A DNA stretch of 64,000 bases from Streptomyces sp. NBC_01549 (GCF_026339955.1 NZ_JAPEPW010000006.1:1-64000), one strand, 5' to 3'; counted from the stretch's first letter, positions 33,549-42,258 are shown. Notes: generated by a model not told the origin, from the letters alone. A program made the numbers and translations.

Positions 33549-34316
33549 ATGGTGGAGATCAAGACCGACACGGCGCTGGACGCAATGCGGGAAGCCGGGC
33601 GCGTCGTGGCCCAGGCCCTCGCCGCCGCGCGGGAAGCGGCAGGCGTCGGGGTATCCCTGCAAGAACTGGACGAAGCGGCCCGCACGGTGCTGACCAAGGC
33701 CGGGGCCCGCTCGCCCTTCCTCGGCTACCGACCCTCCTTCGCCCCCACCCCTTTCCCCGCAGTGATCTGCACCTCGGTCAACGACGCCATCGTCCACGGC
33801 ATCCCCACCGGCTACCGCCTGCGCGACGGCGACCTGGTCAGCGTCGACTGTGGCGCCGAGCTCGACGGCTGGACCGGAGACGCCGCCATCACCTTCACTG
33901 TCGGCACCCCTCGGCCCGCCGACCTGAGCCTGATCAACGCCACCCAGCAGGCTCTCGACGCCGGCATCGCCGCCGCCACCCCCGGCAACCGCATCGGCGA
34001 CATCTCACACGCCATCGGCACCATCGCCGAAGCAGCCCGCTGCGGCATGCCCGCCGACTTCGGCGGTCACGGTATCGGCCGCCGCATGCACGAAGACCCC
34101 CACGTCCCCAACCGAGGACGCCCCGGCCGCGGCTTTCCCCTCCGGCCCGGCCTGGCCCTCGCCATCGAACCCATGCTCATGGCCGGCGGACACGACGACT
34201 ACTACACCGCACTCGACGGCTGGACCCTCCTTACCACCGACGGCAGCCGGGCAGCCCACATCGAGCACACCGTCGCGATCACCGAAGAAGGCCCACGCGT
34301 CCTGACCCTGCCCTGA
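33549..34316 (+). CDS. map: Type I methionine aminopeptidase
   Basis: A 255-residue metallopeptidase that removes N-terminal Met from nascent proteins. The fold and ligands are complete: KTDTALDAMREAGRVVAQAL, ICTSVNDAIVHGIP (substrate His), GDLVSVDCGAELDGWTGDAA (two metal Asp), DFGGHGIGRRMHEDP (metal His), LALAIEPMLMAGG (metal Glu) and AAHIEHTVAITEEG (metal Glu). ATG 33549 has AGGAG and GCAGGAC upstream. The divergent Xre gene and palindrome suggest a conditionally expressed extra copy, unlike the housekeeping map normally found in the ribosomal-protein region. Such second copies can give tolerance to MetAP inhibitors; that is inference. Confidence 0.93.
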   Translation: MVEIKTDTALDAMREAGRVVAQALAAAREAAGVGVSLQELDEAARTVLTKAGARSPFLGYRPSFAPTPFPAVICTSVNDAIVHGIPTGYRLRDGDLVSVDCGAELDGWTGDAAITFTVGTPRPADLSLINATQQALDAGIAAATPGNRIGDISHAIGTIAEAARCGMPADFGGHGIGRRMHEDPHVPNRGRPGRGFPLRPGLALAIEPMLMAGGHDDYYTALDGWTLLTTDGSRAAHIEHTVAITEEGPRVLTLP

Positions 34317-34671
34317 TCGGAACGAAGACACTTGCAGCCGTACGTCGCGGCTCCGTGCAACCCGCCTGTTCACCACGAACCCACGGAAACACCCCCGGAG
34401 GACGGCCGATCCCACCCACGAGTTCGCGTTCAACGCCCTTCCGTTTCCGTGAACCCGTGAGGATCAGCGGGGGTTGAGCAACATCGGAACACAATCCGGC
34501 GCCAAGCCTCCGTCGGCCCTGGTGGGCGGCTGACGGGGCGGCGGTCACGGGACCGGCCTGAATTCGACCTACAGATAACACCCCAATATCTGCGTCAGCT
34601 TGATCCGCCAACTGCGGTAACACTCTCCGGCCGCTACATGAAACAGCCCTGCCATCTGGGGCAATGGGGAA
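34317..34671. other. Intergenic region
   Basis: No gene supported between map and the integrase remnant. Near 34480-34620 the sequence is less GC-rich; no clear att site or tRNA was seen. Confidence 0.4.
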
Positions 34672-35165
34672 GTGATGCCCTCCATCGTGCAGTTGCCGAC
34701 CGGGAAGGCGTTGACCGTCCGGATGGCCGTCGACGTGTTCCTCGACTCACTGGGCAATCCGAACACGTCCGCAATTACGGGGTCGGGGTCGGCAAGACGG
34801 CCGAGCGCCTGGGCGAGAACCGACCACTGCCGTCGGTCGCGGACGAAGAGCTTGGGGAAGCCCTGGAACTGCTATGTGGCTCCGCGGCGGTGAACACCTG
34901 GAACACCCACCGGGCGGCTGTGCTGTCCTGGCTCGGCTGGTGCCGCGACCACGGTTACGAGGGCCCTGCCGTCCCGACTTGGGCGAAGAGGCTGGCGGTG
35001 CCCGACACTGAGAACCCGGTCCGCTCGAAGATGGCCGTCGGCCGGCTCATCGCGGGGCGCGAGGTGCACGTGCGGGAGAAGGGGCTGCGGCGGATGCTCT
35101 ACGAGACCACCGCCCGAGCGGAGGAGATCCTCGGCGTCGGCATCGAGGAGCTGGACCTCGCCGGG
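34672..35165 (+). pseudogene. Tyrosine-recombinase (integrase) remnant
   Basis: ATG 34672 starts VQLPTGKALTVRMAVDVFLD and SLGNPNT, then the frame shifts by one near 34765. It continues as RNYGVGVGKTAERLGENRPL, VNTWNTHRAAVLSWLGWCRD and LRRMLYETTARAEEILGVGI, with the catalytic Arg of YETTARAEE. It stops abruptly at about 35165 where a MarR fragment in the opposite sense begins, so the catalytic His-x-x-Arg and Tyr are lost. Confidence 0.75.
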
Positions 35166-35179
35166 CCGGTCGCGTGCGT

Positions 35180-35365
35180 AGTGATGGTCACCCTGTTGCG
35201 CCTTCGGTCAACCGGGTCCGGCGTCCGCTCGACGCAACCCTGCTCGGCCAGTTCGTTGATCGCCGCCACGACGTCGCTGCGGTCCATGCTGCACCGGCGG
35301 CCGAGCTCGGTCTGGCCGGCCACCCCGAACTCGTCCAGCGCGGCGAGGATCCGGTAGTGCTGCAC
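35180..35365 (-). pseudogene. MarR-family regulator fragment
   Basis: About 60 residues of the winged helix remain: HYRILAALDEFGVAGQTELG, RRCSMDRSDVVAAINELAEQ and GCVERTPDPVDRRRNRVTIT. The N-terminal dimerisation helix is in another frame and the C-terminus is cut by the integrase remnant. Confidence 0.65.
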
Positions 35366-35560
35366 TGGTCACACAACCGACGCGGCAGCCAAGCCCGAAC
35401 CGGCCGCCGGTTGCTCCGGCCCGACTCTGTTGGGCGTCCTCGCCCGATATACCCCTCACGCATTTAGGTGAGAAACCGGAATCGACGCCCGAGATAATCT
35501 CGGGCTGTCCGGTGCCGATTGGCTCGGTACGACACCGTCTGCGACAAGGGGCAAGGCCAG

Positions 35561-35998
35561 ATGACTAAGAGTGACGAATCGTTCATGACCGTCGAAGAAG
35601 CGCGCAGGATCTCTGCCCCGCTGTACGAAGCGCTGAACAAACCGAGTGAGAAGAACGTGTCGGAACTTCTGGCCCAGGCATGCAACGATGACTATCACTC
35701 GTACCACACAAATCAGGAATTCCTGACGCGCGACCAGTTGGCCGACGTATTCGAGGCCATGGGAGAGACCGTGCCCGATCTGGCGTGGGAGGTGGTCGAC
35801 ATCCATGTGGTCGACGACACGATGATCGTGCGTGGAGAAGCAACGGGGACGCCGGTCAAAGAATTTTGGGGCGCTGCTCCGACCGGAAAGTCCTTCAGGA
35901 CGATGGCGATTGACGTATTCACCGTCCGCGATGGAAGGCTGGCGAAGGGCTACCACATCGAGAATTGGGCGACGGCGATCCAACAGCTCAACGCCTGA
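35561..35998 (+). CDS. SnoaL-like protein (ester cyclase type)
   Basis: A 145-residue NTF2-fold protein: ARRISAPLYEALNKPSEKNV, NDDYHSYHTNQEFLTRDQLA, LAWEVVDIHVVDDTMIVRGE, KEFWGAAPTGKSFRTMAIDV and GRLAKGYHIENWATAIQQL. The last segment is the typical W-x-x-x-x-Q-Q-L ending of SnoaL-like polyketide cyclase relatives. ATG 35561 is chosen since homology begins there; an upstream GTG at 35519 is possible. Codon third positions are less GC-biased than in its neighbours, suggesting acquisition. It stands alone between remnants; substrate unknown. Confidence 0.78.
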   Translation: MTKSDESFMTVEEARRISAPLYEALNKPSEKNVSELLAQACNDDYHSYHTNQEFLTRDQLADVFEAMGETVPDLAWEVVDIHVVDDTMIVRGEATGTPVKEFWGAAPTGKSFRTMAIDVFTVRDGRLAKGYHIENWATAIQQLNA

Positions 35999-36078
35999 TA
36001 CGAGGTGGTGATCACCACGTACGAGGTGCTACTGAGCGGGTGTGGTTCGTCCGCTCGTCTCGCTCGTGGGGGTGGCTG

Positions 36079-36300
36079 CTCCCGTCGGTGCTCGGTCTGC
36101 TGGAGGCCCGGGAGAAGCGGGTCCGCGAAGAGCTTGCGCGGTTGCGGGAGGAGGCCGAGCGGGAGCCGACCGCGCTCGGCGACGCCGAACGCACGCTTGA
36201 GCGGCTGGTGGATGCCCGGGTGACGGTGACCGAGGTGCTGGCCGGGCCTCCTTTCCCGGACGCGGTCGCGCAGCCGGTCGTGGAACTCGGCGAGCGGGCT
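36079..36300 (+). pseudogene. Truncated copy of the IS5-associated coiled-coil ORF
   Basis: LPSVLGLLEAREKRVREELA, RLREEAEREPTALGDAERTL and VDARVTVTEVLAGPPF correspond to the N-terminal coiled coil of the protein at 12086-12652. The HTH half is missing. The remainder of the open frame (to 36351) is antisense to an IS5 transposase remnant. Confidence 0.6.
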
Positions 36301-36620
36301 ATTCAGTTGCCCGCGCCGGGCGAAGGCAGGCACGCGCCGATACGGCGGTAAGTCCGCAGGCAGGTTCGCCCACTTGACGCCGTTGTCGACGACGTACCGG
36401 ATCGCATCGAGCATCACGCGGTGGCAGCAGCCGCCCGACCCTCCCCTGAAGCCATGCCGGCACAGGCAACAACGGCCGGACGACCTGCCATGCCGCCTCC
36501 GCCATTCGGAGCCGTAACACGAGGTGCGGTCTGGTCCGTCCGCCGTGTTGCCGAAGCTGTGCGCGAGGCAGTCACACGACGGTGACAGCGAGTTGGACTC
36601 CACGGGCGCGAGCACGACGG
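36300..36620 (-). pseudogene. IS5-family transposase N-terminal remnant
   Basis: Reading leftward: DCLAHSFGNTADGPDRTSCY, WQVVRPLLPVPAWLQGRVG in a second frame, then CHRVMLDAIRYVVDNGVKWA and NLPADLPPYRRVPAF. This matches residues 20-110 of the intact transposase at 11212-12168, with two frame changes. It ends head-to-head at about 36300 with the coiled-coil ORF remnant, so one deletion removed the 3' halves of both convergent genes. Confidence 0.7.
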
Positions 36621-37197
36621 ACTGCGACAACAGGGCCTCTGGTGCCCGGATCGGCTTCGCAACCTCCACCTCCAGCTACCAAGAGGCCCCACTCTCCTGC
36701 ACCAGGACCCGCACGATCACCCGAACAGGAACCCTGTTCGACGGATCAACACCATCGCACGGTAAGCGGAAGGCGTCTGACACCAGCGCCACGTGGCAAA
36801 CCGGCCCTTTGCGCAGGAGGCCGAAACAGACACGGCCGAACATCTGGCGCCTGAGCATGCTCACGCAGTCCGTATGGCCGTCGCCGCCCCGGCCGCTCCG
36901 CCCGCCACGGCGGGCCAGACCCCGCCGCAACGCCCCCTCCTCTCCTCCCCTCCCTGGCAATCCAAGCAACCGCAGACACAACTGCCCCCTCCTCCCGCGG
37001 CGTTATCCATCCGGCCGATGGTGCCGTGGACAACCACGCTCATCCTCGGCAATCGCTGTCGCAATCCTCCGCGGACGGTGTACGCGGGGGACGGCTGCGC
37101 CTGAGTACGCGTACTCAGGCGACTGCGTCACTTCGCTCTGACGCCGCCGCTCCGTGTTCCCCACGATGGAGTGCCCCCTGCGTCGAGAGAGGTGCTT
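36621..37197. other. Upstream region of the GNAT-aminotransferase operon
   Basis: No gene supported. The only clear signal is a perfect 24-bp palindrome at 37098-37121, 76 bases before the operon start. Confidence 0.45.
37098..37121. promoter_or_regulatory. Perfect 24-bp palindrome upstream of the operon
   Basis: Half-site CGCCTGAGTACG is followed directly by its exact inverse. It has no loop or T-run, so a protein operator is more likely than a terminator. A TetR- or GntR-type dimer site is plausible, but no such regulator is adjacent. Confidence 0.65.
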
Positions 37198-38976
37198 ATG
37201 GGTCGTGACCTGCAGCTGCGTGTTGCTGCTCCGGAGGATCTCGAGTGGATCTACGAACTGCGTCACCGGGTGTACGCCCAGGAGTTGGGACAGCATGTGC
37301 CGGATCCCGCCGGGCGGCTTCGCGACGGGCTGGACGGCGACAACGTCTACCTGGTCGCGGCGCGAGGAGCGACCCGGATCGGGTTTGTCAGCCTGACCCC
37401 GCCCTGGTTGGGGCGGTATGCGTTGGAGAAGTATCTGAGCCGCGACGAGCTGCCGCTGCTGACCGAGAGCGATCTGTTCGAGGTGCGCATCCTCACGGTT
37501 GAACCACGCTGGCGGGCCACCGCAGCGGCACCACTGCTGATGTACGCGGCGCTGCGCTGGATCGCCGCCCGGGGCGGCCGTCAGGTGGTGGCGATGGGGC
37601 GTACCGAACTGCTCGCCATGTACCTGGCCGTCGGTCTGCGCCCGGTCGGCCATACCGTCCACAGCGGTGCGTTGACGTTCGAGGTGCTGACCGGCAGTGT
37701 GACCGAGCTGACGAAGGTCACCATGGATCGTTACCACACCACGCTCGAGCGTCTGGGGTCCGAGGTGGACTGGCGGCTGGATGTGACGTTCGCACCCCGG
37801 CCGGACGGCTGCGAACACGGTGGCGCCTCGTTCACTGCCATCGGCACGGACTTCCGCAGTCTGCACCGGCGCCATCAGGTAGTTGCGGCCGATGTGCTGG
37901 ACGCCTGGTTCCCGCCGGCCCCCGGGGTGCGCGCGGCACTCGCGGAGGATCCGGCCTGGACCGCGAGGACCTCGCCGCCCGCCGACGCCGAGGGCCTGCT
38001 GGCGGAAATCGCCACGGCCCGGTCGCTGCCGACGGAGACGCTCGCGGTCGGCGCCGGTTCATCTGACTTGATCTTCAGGGCGTTCGGCCAGTGGCTGACG
38101 CCGGACAGCAAGGTGCTTCTCACCGACCCCGGCTATGGCGAGTACGCCCACGTCACGGAGCGGGTGATCGGATGCCGGGTGGACCGGTTCCGGTTGCGCC
38201 GCGAAGACGACTGGCGGATCGACCCGGCCCGGCTGTCCGCTGCCGTCAGGGACGGTCACTACGACCTCGTGGTGCTGGTGAACCCGAACAACCCGACCGG
38301 ACGCCACGCGCCGGCTGCGGAGCTGCGCTCGCTGATCGCTGCCGCGCCGGCCCAAACGCGCTGGTGGATCGACGAGGCGTACCTGGGCTACGCCGGCCTG
38401 AGCGAGTCACTCGCCGACCTCGCCGCCACCGACCCGCGGGTGGTGGTCTGCAGCTCACTGTCCAAAATGTATGCGCTGTCAGGTATCCGAGCCGCGTACC
38501 TGGTGGCCGAGCCGATCACCGCGGCGCAGCTACGCCGGCGGACACCTCCCTGGCCGCTGAGCCTCCCGGCGCAGCTTGCCGCGGTGGCCGCCCTGCGCGA
38601 CCCGGCGTACTACAGCAACTGCTGGCTTCGCACCCACGCGCTGCGTCGGCAACTGGCCACCGACCTGGCCGGGCTGGACGAATCCGTGGTGGTCGAGGAA
38701 GGCGTGGCGAACTTTCTCACCGTGACCCTGCCGTCCGGCGGGCCGAGTGCGGCGCAGCTGGTGAACGAGTGCCGCCGCCACGACGTATACCTGCGCGACC
38801 TGTCGCCGCTGTCCCCGGAGTACCAGGGACGCACCGTGCGCATCGCGGTCAAGGACACCGCCGAGAACGCGCGCATTGCGGCCGCCTGCCAGGCCGCCCT
38901 GGACGTGCTGCGGTCGGCTTCCGCCTCGCCCGTCGCGATACCTACGGGCGTTCCCGCCGCCGGATCCGCCCAGTGA
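37198..38976 (+). CDS. GNAT-type acyltransferase fused to a class I/II (HisC-like) aminotransferase
   Basis: A 592-residue bifunctional protein. Residues 1-170 form a GNAT fold of the FeeM/autoinducer-synthase kind: DLEWIYELRHRVYAQELGQH, GFVSLTPPWLGRYALEKYLS, DLFEVRILTVEPRWRATAAA (acyl-CoA site) and YLAVGLRPVGHTVHSGALTF. Residues 215-580 are a fold-type I PLP enzyme with NPNNPTG at 362, WWIDEAYLGYAG and SSLSKMYALSGIRAAYL, whose Lys423 would bind PLP. This resembles histidinol-phosphate aminotransferases. ATG 37198 has GAGAGAGG upstream. The stop overlaps the start of a CdsA-like gene by 4 bases (GTGA). The fusion could make an N-acyl or aminated intermediate for lipid or specialised metabolism; the reaction is not known. 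Confidence 0.82.
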   Translation: MGRDLQLRVAAPEDLEWIYELRHRVYAQELGQHVPDPAGRLRDGLDGDNVYLVAARGATRIGFVSLTPPWLGRYALEKYLSRDELPLLTESDLFEVRILTVEPRWRATAAAPLLMYAALRWIAARGGRQVVAMGRTELLAMYLAVGLRPVGHTVHSGALTFEVLTGSVTELTKVTMDRYHTTLERLGSEVDWRLDVTFAPRPDGCEHGGASFTAIGTDFRSLHRRHQVVAADVLDAWFPPAPGVRAALAEDPAWTARTSPPADAEGLLAEIATARSLPTETLAVGAGSSDLIFRAFGQWLTPDSKVLLTDPGYGEYAHVTERVIGCRVDRFRLRREDDWRIDPARLSAAVRDGHYDLVVLVNPNNPTGRHAPAAELRSLIAAAPAQTRWWIDEAYLGYAGLSESLADLAATDPRVVVCSSLSKMYALSGIRAAYLVAEPITAAQLRRRTPPWPLSLPAQLAAVAALRDPAYYSNCWLRTHALRRQLATDLAGLDESVVVEEGVANFLTVTLPSGGPSAAQLVNECRRHDVYLRDLSPLSPEYQGRTVRIAVKDTAENARIAAACQAALDVLRSASASPVAIPTGVPAAGSAQ

Positions 38977-39776
38977 TCACCGTGGCCTCCCTGGCGCCCT
39001 ACCTCGGTGGGGCGCTGGTGCTGGGCGGCATCGCGGTGGCGGCGTCCCGGCGCCGTGAGCTGTTCATCCGGTGGTGTGCCTGGGCGGCCGCGGTGCCACT
39101 GGTCACCGGCGCGTTCTGGTTGGGCCGCCCGGGCGCCGCGGCCATCGCCATCGCGGCCGGCGTGATCGGGGTCATGGAGTACGGCGGGCTGATGCGGCTG
39201 GGCCGGGCAGACCGGGCGGTGCTGGCCACGGCGGTGGCAGGCGTGGTGCTGGCCGCCTGGCTGGCGCCCGGACAGGTGCTCCGGGTGGTCGCGACCGGTG
39301 CGCTTGCGGTGGCCGCGGTGCCGCTCGCGGCCGGTGACGCCGACCACGGCCAGCGCAGGCTCGGCGCCGGCCTGCTCGGGCTGGCCTGGCTGAGTGTGCT
39401 GGCCGCGCTGGTGCCGCTCGGGGCGACCGCGCTTGCGCTGTTCGTGGCGGTCTCGACCGCCGACATCGTGGCGTACTTCGCCGGTCGAAAGCTGGGCGGG
39501 CCGCGGCTGTCACCACTGTCACCGGCCAAGCGGTGGAGCGGGACTCTGGCCGGGGCCGCGGCAGGTCTCGGCGTGCTCGCCGTGCTGTCCACGCTGAACT
39601 GGCCGATGGCAGTCGCGGTGGCGGTCGGTGGCCCGGCCGGCGACCTTCTCGAATCCATGATCAAAAGAAGCGCGCAGGCGAAGGATGCCGGCCGCTGGCT
39701 ACCTGGCTCCGGCGGCCTGTTGGACAGGATCGATTCGCTGCTCCTCGCGCTGGCCGTCCTGCTTGTCCTGCGCTGA
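38973..39776 (+). CDS. CdsA-like phosphatidate cytidylyltransferase
   Basis: A 267-residue integral membrane protein with seven to eight helices (SLAPYLGGALVLGGIAVAAS, AAVPLVTGAFWLG, AIAIAAGVIGVMEYGGLMRL and so on). The CdsA signature is at residues 199-255: DIVAYFAGRKLGG, LSPAKRWSGTLAG, and ESMIKRSAQAKDAGRW then LPGSGGLLDRIDSLL. Canonical enzymes have PGHGG; here His is Ser. CdsA uses CTP to activate phosphatidate as CDP-diacylglycerol; CarS/CDP-archaeol synthase and polyprenol-phosphate relatives exist, so the lipid may differ. GTG 38973 overlaps the fusion-protein stop (GTGA), so the two are made together. Clearly not the housekeeping cdsA, which sits with frr and pyrH. Confidence 0.85.
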   Translation: MITVASLAPYLGGALVLGGIAVAASRRRELFIRWCAWAAAVPLVTGAFWLGRPGAAAIAIAAGVIGVMEYGGLMRLGRADRAVLATAVAGVVLAAWLAPGQVLRVVATGALAVAAVPLAAGDADHGQRRLGAGLLGLAWLSVLAALVPLGATALALFVAVSTADIVAYFAGRKLGGPRLSPLSPAKRWSGTLAGAAAGLGVLAVLSTLNWPMAVAVAVGGPAGDLLESMIKRSAQAKDAGRWLPGSGGLLDRIDSLLLALAVLLVLR

Positions 39777-40405
39777 CCGCCAACGTCCCCCGCGCGACGG
39801 CGGGCACGGTGATCATGGACCGACGCCGACGGGCGAACCTCTGCGAGGAAGGCCCGCTCGCCCCGGAGAAGGGCCGACTGAACACGCCCGATGGCCGTGA
39901 CCGCGCCTGCCTCAGGTGCACGCCGGGCCAGGGCTCAGGCCCTGGGCACGGCGCAAGGAAGCCCTGCCGTGCGTCCGGCACCGATCACCGTGCTTCATGC
40001 GCGCCGCGGGCAGCGGCCGTCCGCCCGGCGGCTTCGATGAGGAACTCGCCCAGCACCGGCCCGCCGTATCTCCGCGACATGCCCGACCCGTACGAAGCCC
40101 GTGTCGCCGATGCCCAACAGCGCACAGACCTCCAGCCCGCGCAGATCACTGGCACGCCACAGCAGCGGGGCGGGAGCCGCTGCCGTGCGCTTGCCGAGGA
40201 AACACACCCAGGGTGCCTGCGAACTGTCCGGCCCGGTCGCCACATCCTGGGCCCGGCGGGTGACGATCCAGTCCTCCTCTCAGGCTGTGCCCAGGCGGCA
40301 CCAACGACCTTCTCCCCGTCTTCTCCCCTGCCGATGTCACAGAACGGCAGGGCTGTCTCGTCCAGATGGTCGGAGACAGACTTCGGCATCAGGAAGGTGA
40401 TGGGC
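39777..40405. other. Intergenic region, possible remnant
   Basis: No gene supported. A minus-strand frame (40243-39995) reads LLWRASDLRGLEVCALLGIG and DTGFVRVGHVAEIRRAG, protein-like but unidentified, and ends in low-complexity Arg. Promoter elements for the epimerase/ECF41 pair should lie near 40300-40390. Confidence 0.35.
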
Positions 40406-41338
40406 ATGCGGGTTTTCGTGGCGGGCGGGGTCGGGGTCCTGGGGCGGCGGCTGGTGCCGCAGCTCGTGGCTCGAGGTCACCAGGTGACGGCCACGACGAC
40501 GAGCACGGCAAAACTCGGACTGGCGAAACAACTGGGCGCGGACGGCGTCGTGATGGACGGACTGGACGCGATGTCCGTCGGTGAAGCGGTGGCGGCCGCC
40601 CGGCCGGACGTGATCGTGCACCAGATGACCGGGATCTCCCTGGCTCACGCCGGCAAACCCGACCTGAAGCACTTCGACCGGTGGTCCCTGCCCACCACCA
40701 GGCTGCGCACCGAGGGAACCGATCACCTGCTGGCCGCCGCCGAGGCGACCGGCGTATCGCACTTCGTCGCGCAGGGCTACGCCAACTGGAACGGGATCCG
40801 CGAGGGCGACTGGGTGAAGTCCGAGGAGGACCCGCTGGACCTGCACGAGGGGACGCCTGCGCACCCGGCGATGGCGGCGCTCCGCCACGTCGAGGACGCG
40901 GTCGGCAGGGTCGGCGGCGCGGTGATGCGATACGGCGCGTTCTACGGGCCGGGGGCCACCGACGACCAGGTCGTGCTCGTGCGCAAGCGACAGTTCCCGC
41001 TGGTCGGGGACGGCACCGGCTACGCGTCGTGGGTACACCTCGACGACGCGGCGAGCGCCACCGTCCTTGCCGTCGGGCAGAAAGCGAGGGGCGTGTTCAA
41101 CATCGTCGATGACGAACCGGCCCCGGCCGGTGAATGGCTGCCCTACCTGGCGGCGTGCGCGGGGGCGAAGCGGCCGATGTGGGTGCCGGTGTGGCTGGCT
41201 CGGCTGCTGGCCGGAGAAGTGGTGGTGACGATGATGACAGAAGGGCGCGGCTTCTCCAACGCCAAGGCCAAGCGGGAGCTCGGCTGGGAGCCGCGCTATC
41301 CGTCGTGGCGGCAGGGCTTCAAGGAGGGGCTGGCGTGA
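40406..41338 (+). CDS. NAD(P)-dependent epimerase-like protein, ECF41 partner (COE type)
   Basis: A 310-residue extended-SDR protein: RVFVAGGVGVLGRRLVPQLV (glycine-rich dinucleotide motif, slightly altered), VIVHQMTGISLAHAGKPDLK, GVSHFVAQGYANWNGIREGD, MRYGAFYGPGATDDQVVLVR, and FSNAKAKRELGWEPRYPSWR. The classic YxxxK is not evident. ATG 40406 has AGGAAGG 8 bases upstream; ATG 40400 in frame is too close to that site. The stop overlaps the ECF41 sigma start (GTGA). ECF41 genes typically neighbour a COE gene (carboxymuconolactone decarboxylase, oxidoreductase or epimerase), and this fits the epimerase type. Confidence 0.83.
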   Translation: MRVFVAGGVGVLGRRLVPQLVARGHQVTATTTSTAKLGLAKQLGADGVVMDGLDAMSVGEAVAAARPDVIVHQMTGISLAHAGKPDLKHFDRWSLPTTRLRTEGTDHLLAAAEATGVSHFVAQGYANWNGIREGDWVKSEEDPLDLHEGTPAHPAMAALRHVEDAVGRVGGAVMRYGAFYGPGATDDQVVLVRKRQFPLVGDGTGYASWVHLDDAASATVLAVGQKARGVFNIVDDEPAPAGEWLPYLAACAGAKRPMWVPVWLARLLAGEVVVTMMTEGRGFSNAKAKRELGWEPRYPSWRQGFKEGLA

Positions 41339-42258
41339 CCCGAACCGAGGAGTTCGAACAGCTGCGGCCGTTGCTGTTCTCGATCGCCTACCGCATCCTG
41401 AGCAGCGTGAGCGAGGCCGAGGACGCGGTGCAGGAGACCTGGCTGCGCTACGAACTCTCCTCGACCCGGCCCGCGTCGGCCAGGGCGTTCCTCTCGGCCG
41501 TGGTCACCCGGATCTCGATCGACGTGCTGCGCTCGGCCCGCCTCCGGCGGGAGGAGTACGTGGGGTCGTGGTTCCCCGAACCACTGCTCACCGACCCCTA
41601 CAAGGACCCAGAGCACGCGGCGGAGCTGGCCGACTCGCTGTCGATGGCGTCCCTGTTGCTGCTGGAGCGGCTCAGCCCACCGGAGCGTGCGGTCTTCGTG
41701 CTGCGGGAGGTGTTCGCCTTCGGCTTCCCGGAGATCGCCTCGGCGGTGGGCAGGTCGGAGGCGGCCTGCCGCCAACTCGCGGTACGGGCGCGCCGCCACA
41801 TGGATGCGGGCCGGCCCCGCTTCGAGACCGACCGGAGGGAGCGCGAGGAACTCGCCGAGCGCTTCTTCGGCGCCCTCCGGGAGGGGAACGTCGACGGGCT
41901 GCGGGAACTGCTCGCCACCGACGTGTCGATGGTCGCGGACAGCGGCGGCAAGGCCCCGCAGTGGGCCAGGGGCTTCTTCGGCGCCGGCCAGGTGTCCCGG
42001 GTGCTCGCCGCCCTCCTCCCGCCGTTCACCCGGATCGGCGGCGTCGTGGAACCGCACCAGGTGAACGGCCAGCCGGGCGCGATCTTCCGCGACCCGGACG
42101 GCAAAGTCCTCAACACCTGGACACTCGACATCCTCGACGGACGGATCCAGACGATCCGCACAGTGAGCAACCCCGACAAGCTCGGGCACGTGGGCCCCGT
42201 GGCGGACGCATGGGCGGTCCTACGCGCAACACAGCGGGTCCGTCAGGACTCTGACTGA
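41335..42258 (+). CDS. ECF41-family RNA polymerase sigma factor with SnoaL-like C-terminus
   Basis: A 307-residue sigma factor. Sigma-2: EFEQLRPLLFSIAYRILSSV, AEDAVQETWLRYE, TRISIDVLRSARLRREEYVG. Sigma-4: LLLLERLSPPERAVFVLREV, GFPEIASAVGRSEAACRQLA. The linker carries WFPEP (WLPEP motif of ECF41) and the C-terminal SnoaL-like extension (AERFFGALREGNVDGLRELL) ends with DSGGKA and NPDKL, both conserved in ECF41. In this group the extension, rather than a separate anti-sigma factor, controls activity. GTG 41335 overlaps the epimerase stop, with AAGGAGGGG upstream. Its usual target is the promoter of the linked COE gene, here 40406. Confidence 0.92.
   Translation: MTRTEEFEQLRPLLFSIAYRILSSVSEAEDAVQETWLRYELSSTRPASARAFLSAVVTRISIDVLRSARLRREEYVGSWFPEPLLTDPYKDPEHAAELADSLSMASLLLLERLSPPERAVFVLREVFAFGFPEIASAVGRSEAACRQLAVRARRHMDAGRPRFETDRREREELAERFFGALREGNVDGLRELLATDVSMVADSGGKAPQWARGFFGAGQVSRVLAALLPPFTRIGGVVEPHQVNGQPGAIFRDPDGKVLNTWTLDILDGRIQTIRTVSNPDKLGHVGPVADAWAVLRATQRVRQDSD

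Noticed and set aside
30996..35365. Prophage or integrative element hypothesis from scattered integrase pieces
   Set aside because: Integrase fragments at 33090, 34672 and 53624 are incomplete and no tRNA, att repeat, replication or structural phage gene was seen.
37098..37121. The 24-bp palindrome as a terminator
   Set aside because: It has no loop and lies in a promoter position before an operon, with only IS remnants upstream, so termination has no obvious purpose.
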